Part shown: piece by piece, positions 59,285-64,000 of the stretch
Layout: every line of letters begins with the position of its first letter
Position numbering within the stretch: position 1 is the first letter of the stretch
Source: Pteria penguin
Lineage: Eukaryota; Mollusca; Bivalvia; Pterioida; Pteriidae
Direction of reading: 5' to 3'
Assembly (NCBI GenBank): GCA_035048485.1
Contig: CM068585.1
Span: forward strand, 13,249,501 to 13,313,500
DNA length: 64,000 bases
Translations under genes and position numbers: made by a program
Notes under the pieces: model-generated
What the model was told of the DNA's origin: nothing
The model's input: only the letters and a program-made list of their open reading frames with translations
The model's database searches: none

Positions 59285-60060
59285 ATGTTTGTTAAACATA
59301 TGCCTGTGCTATGGGTGTATTTCATAGCAGTGCTCAACAAAGCTTTCATAGTTGTAAGTTTCATGGGCCATAACTCGTATCAATATTGCCAGTGGTGAAT
59401 TGCCTTTTGATTTACTGACCCTCAAGTCTATAGGCATCCTTACCTTTTCCTAAGATTTAAAATTACCTCTGTTTAAGGGAACTTGACCTGTAAATGTGGG
59501 AAATATGATCATATTCTGATGAGTAGTTTATGATATATGATAATACTTGAAAATCACCTGAAAAGCAATAATTTAAGTCTTTTTTTATCAGCTGTGACTT
59601 TGACTTTCGACCTCAAAATCAATAGGCTTCTTCCTCTCTTGATAAGTAAGCATGTACCTAAAGGATTCAATATAATGCATGATACTTGAGTTATCATCTA
59701 GAAACCAATAATTACAGGCTGTGAACTTGAACTTTAACCATTTGACCTCAAAATCAATAGGGTTTTTTTTCTTTCTTAATAAGTGAGTATATATCCAAAT
59801 TTGGTTTGAATATGATGAAAGGTTCTTAAGTAACCATTCGGAAACCAATAATCATTGTCTATTTTCATTAACTGTGACCTTGACCTTTGGACCCCAAAAT
59901 CAATAGAGTTCTTCCTCTCTTGTTAAATAAGTATATACATGTATCTAAATTTGGTCTGAATAAAAGGTACCTGAATTATTGTCCAGAAACCAAATTTGTG
60001 ATGGAATGACAGATAGGCAAACACTTAAAACCCCCTGCCATACCTGTTGTGGGCATAAAA
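59285..60060. repeat. Dispersed repeat (copy of 43725-44460)
   Basis: Begins at gaccatgtttgttaaacata and contains gggccataactcgtatcaat and several gctgtgaccttgac-type units. Confidence 0.7.
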
Positions 60061-60800
60061 AACAAGAGCAATGTCTAACATTGCATTATACACCCAACGC
60101 ATAATTTGAAGAAGAGTTAAGTGTTTGTATGGAGAAATTTCCTTCCCACCTAATTTAGTGCTTCAAAACTGCTTTCCTAGTTTTCTACTCAATTTCATTA
60201 AAATGGCAAAACTCTTGAAAGATAATACTAATGATGAAATTTTACATTGGTTCTAAGTCATGACACACCTTTGGAACCTGGGAAACAATTATGTGAAATA
60301 TTATTAAAATCAATGCAGGCTGTACAAAGTTAAGACCCAGACAAGGATTAACCACATTGTGACCTTTACCTTGCAAATGACCCTGGCTTAAGGCAATAGC
60401 ACCCCCTTGCATCCATGGCAACAATCCTGTAAAATACTGTTCAAATTCATGCAGACAGTAAGAAGTCACAAAAGCACTGTGACCTTGATCTTTTAGATAT
60501 GACCTTAATTTTATGTCATGACACACCGTAAGGATCTTGACAACAATTCTGTGAAATGTTATTCAAATCCATGCAAGGGGTAAAAGTTATGGCCCAGTGA
60601 AGGAATTACAGATCATATGCATTGTGACCTTGTCCTTGATTCAAACTTGGGTCCTGGGCAAAAATTCTGTTAAATATTCCTATCCGTCCATGAGCTAAAG
60701 AATACGGCTCTGACAAAGATTTACCCATGATATGCACTGCGAAATTGACCTTGCAGATATGACTTTGGTTCAAGGTCATAACACAGCCTCGAGTTATGGG
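60060..60800. repeat. Dispersed repeat, aacaagagcaatg family
   Basis: Contains gtatggagaaatttccttcc, caattctgtgaaatgttatt and repeated cactgtgaccttgatctttt-like units, as at 34935 and 46908. Confidence 0.65.
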
Positions 60801-61535
60801 ACACAATTCTGTGAAAAAATCAAATCAAAGGGGCCAAGCGTGTAAAGGGAGAGGGGACCTGATAGTAAAGTAAGAGAGAGGGAACAAACTTCAAAATGGA
60901 ATAAACACCACCGTCTTGCTAAAAATGCTGAATGTTTGCATAACTCACTGAAAACCCATAAATAAATATACAGTCCAAAAACTCGCACTACTACATGACT
61001 CTCAAGATGGCGACGAGCAAAGGAGAACATAACAATGGAAACGATGTATAAAAGGTCCATATGCATTTTGGTAAAAGGCATTTAAAGGTAAAAGGTAATA
61101 CACCTAACTTTATGAGTTGGGTAGACTTCCACTTTGGAAGATGAGGTGAATCCTGATAATAAAATATTGGCTTAACTGATAGTTGTTTTCGCGGTGCCTT
61201 TATGATAAAATTTTGCCATTAACATTTTATGTACTTTTTGAATTAATGAAGTGCAGTAGGATTAGCCAAAGTGTGAAAAGTACTCATTCTGAAACAATGT
61301 AATACTGATATTTTTTGAGGAGAGAAATTCTTTTTTCCCAGTTTCACCAAAGTGCTTTTGATAGATTCTTTTTCAATTCAAAATTACTGATGTATATCTA
61401 TACCAGAGAATTTGGTTCATTTTATATCTAAGTTTAGGTTTTATTCACATCTGCATAGATGTATAAAATGATACATGTCCTTTGTTTTTATTACAGGCCT
61501 ATACATGTAGATATGTTTGAATAGAAAATTCGTCC

Positions 61536-61600
61536 TAGATTATACACACACACACACACACACACATCTACACTCACACACACACATATATATCAATATA
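61536..61600. repeat. (CA)n microsatellite
   Basis: An uninterrupted run of about 13 CA units, then interrupted CA and TA repeats. Confidence 0.95.
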
Positions 61601-62244
61601 TAAAAAGTCCTTAAAGTTGTTTTTAGCATGGTCATTGTCAAGGTCAAAAAGTCATCAACCTTGGTGTCATTTGAAAGGGCTTCATTAGTTGAGTATGCAT
61701 ATTAAATATGAAGTCTTTATCCTTTACAGTTCAAAAGTTATGGCCAAGGTTTAAGTTGATAACAGCCAGACAAACAGACAGACAGGGCAAATACCCCAGA
61801 TTTATTGATACGGGGGCAAAAAATTCAAGAACTGGAAATGTAACATATAGATCTAATTTGATATGCACTGTTTTATTTTTATTAGGGATTCTAGGAGGGT
61901 GTTAGTTGTCCTGTTCATTCGTATGTACAATCATACATGTTATCTTTAATGTTATGCTCGCATGGGCCCGGATTTGACTGCTCATTTTCACAATGTACAT
62001 TATACTACATTGACAGAAAGGGGAGGGAGGATTCTCTTATTCTATTTTGTTGCAATTTGTGATCCTCTTGACTTTATAGATCTATGTGACAGTGGAGCTT
62101 TTTTTGCTTTTTTTTTCAAAGGTGCCAGTGCCTTCTAATTTGGAATTTTTTTGGTCCATTTGCATGATACTTAAAGATCAATGTTTGGGAAAAAATTTAG
62201 ACAAATTGCCAGCAAAGTTGTGAAGGAAAATGGAGAACTCAACT

Positions 62245-62660
62245 AAAACCCATGACCTTAGTAGGTATGGTGGAGGGTAACTGCCTGCACAGTTGTGGAG
62301 GAAATCCATGACCTTAGTAGGTATGGTGGATGGTAACTGCCTGCACAGTTGTGGAGGAAACCCATGACCTTAGTAAGTATGGTGGAGGGTAACTGTCTGC
62401 ACAGTTGTGGAGGAAACCCATGAACTCAACTAAAATCCATGACCTTAGTAGGTATGGTGGAGGTAACTGCCTGCACAGTTGTGGAGGAAACCCATGACCT
62501 TAGTAAGTATGGTGGAGGGTAAATGCCAGCACAGTTGTGGAGGAAAATGGAAAACTCAACTACAATCCATGACCTTAGTAGGTATGGTGGAAGGTAACTA
62601 ATGACCTTAGTAGGTAAGGTGGAGGAATGATGCCTATGCAATAGCGGAGGAAAATGGAAA
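62245..62660. repeat. About 56-bp minisatellite, seven or more units
   Basis: The unit reads ccatgaccttagtaggtatg, gtggagggtaactgcctgca, cagttgtggaggaaa; the first two starts are 62250 and 62306. It decays into looser copies as far as about 62990. Confidence 0.88.
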
Positions 62661-63039
62661 ATCAAGATAGAATATGTCTATAGTAGGAAAGTTGGATTAT
62701 TGCCTACAAAGTTGGTGGAGGGAAGTGGCAAGTCAAGATAAAACCATGATCTCACCAGATAATATGCACAGCTGTTGAGGAAACTGAAGATTAGGTATGG
62801 TTGAGGACTACTGTCTTCATGATTGTGAAAGAAAATGAACAGTTAGATAAACTCATGACCTAAGCAAGTAAGTGCAGGAACTTTGTCTGTATAGTCTTGG
62901 AGAAAACTGGACAAGCTAAGTATAACCATGACCTCAGTAGGTAGGATGGAAAACCTTCTCACCTGCACAGTGTTGGAGGAAAACGGAATCCATACAAAAC
63001 CTGTACATTCAGAAAGTATAGGAACAGACCTTAATTTCT

Positions 63040-63312
63040 ACACAGATTGATAGATCATTGTTTAACATCACTACAAGTATTTCATGTAAATGGTGATGGT
63101 ATCTACATGATGCATTGCATTTATACCTTTGAAATGGATCCACCAGGAACAGTGAGGGATCTATTACATGCCATGTCTTCAGTGACACAGGACCTCAATT
63201 TACACTGTCTCATCTGTAAGACAGGACACCGGTGTACCCACAGCGTAGTCGTACGAAGGACATCTCAGTGGGGAGCCACGCACCTCACCCAGAGAGCTAA
63301 AACACTGGCTTC
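63040..63312 (-). mobile_element. Degenerate SINE (family of 44872-45124)
   Basis: Ordered matches: atcattgtttaacatcacta, tggtgatggtatctacatga, ggatccaccaggaacagtga, gggatctattacatgcc, ctcatctgtaag and acaccggtgtacccac. The tRNA head is badly degraded. It lies just downstream of the 63442-63525 exon in its following intron. Confidence 0.75.
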
Positions 63313-63441
63313 ATTCCTGTTGATCAAGGAAACTGGAGAACCCAGGTGAAGGAATGTCCTTCAGTAGGTACTCTGATAAACCTGAAGATTGCTAAAAGAC
63401 CTTCATGTACTTAATTTTGAAAGTTGAAGTTTGTGAAATAC

Positions 63442-63525
63442 CTTTTTCATCGTTTTGTACTTCACTGACATCTGATAAGCGTTTTCTTTTCTTTTTGTTT
63501 GCATCACCACCATCATCTCCAGATG
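63442..63525 (-). CDS. OB-fold/RPA1-like gene, upstream exon (5' partial in window)
   Basis: An 84-nt exon reading SGDDGGDANKKKRKRLSD to NDEKG. KKKRKR is a strong nuclear localisation-type cluster, consistent with a nuclear DNA-binding protein. It starts with two bases of a split codon, so at least one more exon lies beyond 64000. Acceptor TTATAG, donor AAAAAG|GTATTT. Confidence 0.72.
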
Positions 63526-64000
63526 CTATAATTAAATGAAAGAAGATAAAATTCATTAAATCATTTAATCGATTGGTTGATAGATGGACTAATCTATACT
63601 ATATTTACTTATCTATCTATTACTTATTTACTCATTTACCTACTTAAAACTCTTGCATATTTTCACTAATTTCACATCCACCCCTCCTTTCACACTAAAC
63701 TACTTCCCCATTCTCATGATTTACAATTTGTCAAATGTAGCAGATGGATTAGTATAAGTGTTCACTCATTTTCCTAATCCTATTTGTTTTCTCTGTACTT
63801 CTTTACTTGCTTCCATTGAAAATAAATGCACTCTAAATCAAAGATGATACAAGGGCAAGGACAAAAATCTCACAATTAATTTGAGACATGAGATTGGAGG
63901 AGCACTATCCAAACCGAAATCCTCTGAAATTCAGGCATGGTTTTGTACTGTAATTTTTTCTTACTACATGTACTTTCAATGGAAGGGCCTTTAAATCGTT

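Overview
The window looks like AT-rich, repeat-dense nuclear DNA from a marine invertebrate, most likely a bivalve mollusc. That assignment is inferred from intron-rich genes with GT-AG junctions, SINEs with tRNA-derived heads, jockey/CR1-like LINE fragments, mariner remnants, and many copies of AT-rich interspersed repeats punctuated by motifs such as gtgaccttgacctttgacc. There are no operons, ribosome binding sites or prokaryotic gene spacing.

Two protein-coding genes can be reconstructed exon by exon, both on the minus strand. The first (33246 to 10913) has 17 coding exons whose splice phases all agree. It encodes a protein of roughly 1,960 residues: a short N-terminal coil, a long basic low-complexity region containing a SAM domain, a basic coiled coil, a complete TKL-type protein kinase domain with its catalytic residues, a Ser/Asp-rich disordered tail, a polyproline stretch and a short C-terminal motif resembling the acidic end of WAVE-type actin regulators. 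The second (from beyond 64000 down to 51029) shows its last three exons. They encode a lysine-rich segment followed by OB-fold sequence ending in an RPA1-DBD-C-like zinc ribbon. A probable terminal exon of a third, plus-strand gene lies near 3169-3250 with a poly(A) signal behind it.

Layout: 1-3.4 kb, a 21/24-bp minisatellite and the possible terminal exon; 3.4-10.6 kb, dispersed repeats, a MITE-like palindrome and an 82-bp satellite array; 10.6-33.4 kb, the SAM-kinase gene, its introns carrying 41-bp, 88-bp and 47/52-bp tandem arrays, a truncated LINE, a TA-flanked DNA transposon, a SINE and a MITE; 33.0-33.7 kb, an imperfect palindrome duplicating the kinase gene's first exon and promoter head to head; 34-50.5 kb, a transposon graveyard that includes a 5.8-kb long-inverted-repeat element with integrase, reverse transcriptase and possible OTU-like remnants, a LINE with a SINE in its tail, and a SINE with a perfect 12-bp target duplication; 50.6-64 kb, the OB-fold gene with a dead mariner copy and further repeats in its introns.

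The points most worth following are the SAM-TKL kinase with the actin-regulator-like tail, the inverted duplication of its promoter and first exon, the tandemly duplicated splice donor inside its kinase domain, and the LINE tail that has expanded into an 88-bp array.
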